Below are positions 12,709 through 12,874 of a stretch of DNA of 12,874 bases, in pieces (within the stretch, counting starts at the first letter, position 1; every line of letters begins with the position of its first letter). This DNA is from UBA9732 sp045116915 (GTDB lineage Bacteria; Spirochaetota; Spirochaetia; Sphaerochaetales; Sphaerochaetaceae), in assembly GCA_045116915.1 (NCBI GenBank), contig JBGUMQ010000014.1:1-12874 (forward strand), read 5' to 3'. Under the pieces are notes generated by a model that saw nothing but the letters and a program-made list of their open reading frames with translations, had not been told where the DNA came from and ran no database searches. The position numbers and the translations under genes were made by a program.

Positions 12709-12874
12709 TCAGATCTGCTCGCCTGAGGCGACTTTGTCAAATACGTCCGTCACTTCCTTTGAAGGCTCTTTGGTCAGAAGTGATACCACAACAGAGGCAA
12801 CAAGACCGCAGAGGAAGCCAGGGATGATCTCATAAAGACCAGTTGAGCTGAGGAAGGCCAGCCAGACAATATCT
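12709..12874 (-). CDS. Sodium:solute symporter, PutP-like, C-terminal fragment (5' end outside window)
   Basis: The last 54 or so residues of a membrane transporter are visible. A hydrophobic helix reads DIVWLAFLSSTGLYEIIPGF, then a second transmembrane stretch CGLVASVVVSLLT, then a short cytoplasmic tail KEPSKEVTDVFDKV ending in QI. The pattern 'YEIIPGF...VVSLLTK.PS.EV...FD' is typical of the C-terminus of sodium/proline symporters of the SSS family, which take up proline (or a related solute) with Na+. Substrate cannot be settled from the tail alone. It converges on the tRNA gene and ends at the shared terminator. Confidence 0.8.
   Translation of the reverse strand, partial: DIVWLAFLSSTGLYEIIPGFLCGLVASVVVSLLTKEPSKEVTDVFDKVASGEQI

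Noticed and set aside
1..12874. Mobile element, CRISPR, toxin-antitoxin, phage defence or biosynthetic cluster
   Set aside because: No transposase, terminal repeats, direct-repeat array, integrase or paired small toxin-like genes were found. All strong genes are core functions.

Overview
The window is a stretch of bacterial chromosome made almost entirely of housekeeping genes. Base composition is fairly GC-rich and even throughout. I see no insertion sequence, phage gene, CRISPR array, integrase or other sign of recent transfer. The lineage cannot be fixed without a database search. The operon set, the IF-3 N-terminus, the ZapB-like coiled-coil gene behind rplT and two hypothetical genes would fit a gut or sediment spirochaete (Treponema/Sphaerochaeta side). 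I hold that only loosely, because nothing in the window is diagnostic. Most genes lie on the minus strand.

Layout from left to right: (1) The C-terminal end of a short-chain dehydrogenase on the plus strand (2-289) converges on a minus-strand operon across a bidirectional hairpin terminator (317-348). (2) The minus operon 3836-367 reads: a hypothetical protein with faint sigma-factor-like features, then RdgB (XTP/dITP pyrophosphatase), then PepF (oligoendopeptidase F). (3) The minus operon 5560-3988 reads infC, rpmI, rplT and a ZapB-like coiled-coil gene. It has a near-consensus promoter in front and a strong hairpin/T-run terminator behind. (4) fba (class II fructose-bisphosphate aldolase) is a single minus-strand unit with its own promoter and terminator. 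(5) A membrane-anchored hypothetical gene diverges from fba and is followed by nth (endonuclease III). The two -35 boxes of this divergent pair form an inverted repeat, and the plus-strand transcript is predicted to start almost at its AUG. (6) A minus operon tig, clpP, clpX, tatD (12413-8379) carries folding and proteolysis genes with very tight junctions. Its last gene overlaps nth tail to tail. (7) A plus-strand tRNA-Gly(GCC) has its own promoter and hairpin terminator. It converges on the C-terminal end of a sodium:solute (proline-type) symporter on the minus strand.

Functionally, the blocks serve translation initiation and ribosome assembly, chaperone-linked proteolysis, glycolysis/gluconeogenesis, nucleotide-pool and DNA repair (rdgB, nth, tatD-type nuclease), and peptide breakdown. 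I did not find an undescribed multigene system. The points worth a second look are small: the divergent promoter, the two hypothetical proteins, the overlapping gene ends, and structured RNA between infC and rpmI.
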